This document shows positions 15,143 through 15,380 of a stretch of 15,380 bases of DNA, piece after piece (position 1 is the first letter of the stretch; each line of letters starts with the position of its first letter). The notes under the pieces are model-generated. The model searched no databases and was not told the DNA's origin. It worked only from the letters and a program-made list of their open reading frames with translations. The stretch comes from Leptolyngbyaceae cyanobacterium SM1_3_5 (GTDB lineage Bacteria > Cyanobacteriota > Cyanobacteriia > Elainellales > Elainellaceae): positions 1 through 15,380 of the forward strand of contig JAAUTJ010000040.1 of assembly GCA_012031475.1 (NCBI GenBank), written 5' to 3'. A program made the translations under genes and the position numbers.

Positions 15143-15380
15143 GGTTGCGATCGAGGTTGAGAGCGGGCACGGTAGAACGTTTCCAGACTGGTGCGATCGC
15201 CCACAAACCGCCAGTGCCAAGGCTCGTAGCTTACACCCTGCGGATTGCCGTGCGGAAACGACATCTCAAAGCCGTAGCGGGGTCGCATTTTTGCTGAAGC
15301 CAGCGAAACGCCGTTGTGTTTTGAAAGCTTTGCTGCAAGTCGGTGGCCGGATTCGCGCCATCCCCCAATGTCGATCGCGT
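15139..15380 (-). CDS. Peptidase M15 (D-Ala-D-Ala carboxypeptidase, VanY/DacB-like), C-terminal part, frameshifted
   Basis: Only the 3' end is inside the window. Read from the edge it gives AIDIG, then in the next frame DGANPATDLQQSFQNTTAFR, then in the third frame RYGFEMSFPHGNPQG and VSYEPWHWRFVGDR before the TGA at 15139-15141. These are consecutive parts of M15B peptidases: the Asp of AIDIG is the metal ligand of HxxxxxxD, the Glu and His of EPWHW are the catalytic base and last zinc ligand. Breaks: one extra base in the C-run 15362-15366 and one base missing in the T-run 15288-15292. Such enzymes trim peptidoglycan stem peptides in the periplasm. The stop overlaps the start of the M41-like gene. 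Confidence 0.8.
   Translation of the reverse strand, partial: AIDIGGWRESGHRLAAKLSKHNGVSLASAKMRPRYGFEMSFPHGNPQGVSYEPWHWRFVGDRTSLETFYRARSQPRSQP

Noticed and set aside
15143..15220. TTG start that would lengthen the M41-like protein by 26 residues
   Set aside because: That stretch encodes the EPWHW end of the M15 peptidase in another frame; the GTG overlapping its stop is the better start.
1..15380. A new defence, mobile or biosynthetic system
   Set aside because: No transposase, integrase, toxin-antitoxin pair, restriction gene or biosynthetic cluster is recognisable; the genes are ordinary chromosomal families in mixed orientation.

Overview
The window looks like a cyanobacterial chromosome. 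The octamer GCGATCGC (HIP1) and its core CGATCG recur throughout, for example at 181-188, 2145-2152, 3126-3133 and 8135-8142. Several products are of types I know mainly from cyanobacteria: a DUF4079 membrane protein, a PadR regulator of the cyanobacterial type, an FtsH-like zinc protease without an AAA domain, and a 41-residue protein resembling an NDH-1 small subunit. Moderate-to-high GC and many orphan sensor kinases would suit a filamentous Leptolyngbya-like organism, but the genus is inference. I found no rRNA, tRNA, IS element, prophage or CRISPR array.

Layout. 1-417: 3' end of a GH15 / phosphorylase-kinase-alpha-like gene (+). 437-1546: OppC/DppC-type permease (-). 1777-2886: receiver-histidine kinase fusion (+). 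2899-2970: four degenerate 18-bp tandem repeats. 3003-4384: class-3-like aldehyde dehydrogenase (+), frameshifted near its end. 4445-6850: 801-aa three-PAS histidine kinase (-). 6851-7491: no recognisable gene. 7492-8007: DUF427 protein (+). 8022-8119: strong hairpin and three more 18-bp tandem repeats. 8144-8515: PadR-family regulator (-), with several candidate operator elements upstream. 8921-9427: small four-helix membrane protein (-). 9488-11676: comEC (-), read in pieces. 11729-12208: DUF4079 protein (-). 12598-12723: 41-aa one-helix protein (+). 12763-14349: metallo-beta-lactamase/beta-CASP protein with a four-Cys tail (+), frameshifted. 14456-15142: FtsH-like zinc protease domain protein (-), overlapping by 4 bases the end of an M15 D-Ala-D-Ala carboxypeptidase-like gene that runs off the window (-), also frameshifted.

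The most important structural point is that four genes (aldehyde dehydrogenase, comEC, beta-CASP protein, M15 peptidase) are interrupted by eight single-base indels in total. Most can be restored by changing the length of a homopolymer by one base, and the protein then continues in good family register. I see no in-frame stop substitutions. This pattern fits uncorrected homopolymer errors in the sequence better than gene decay, so the genes are reported at full length with the frameshifts marked.

The genes are mostly unrelated single transcription units: transport, signalling, aldehyde detoxification, DNA uptake, RNA processing, cell-wall and membrane proteolysis. I do not see a convincing new multi-gene system. 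The most interesting unexplained signals are the repeats and palindromes around the padR-like gene, the two 18-bp tandem repeats, the hairpin-rich leader before the 41-aa gene, and the four-Cys tail on the beta-CASP protein.
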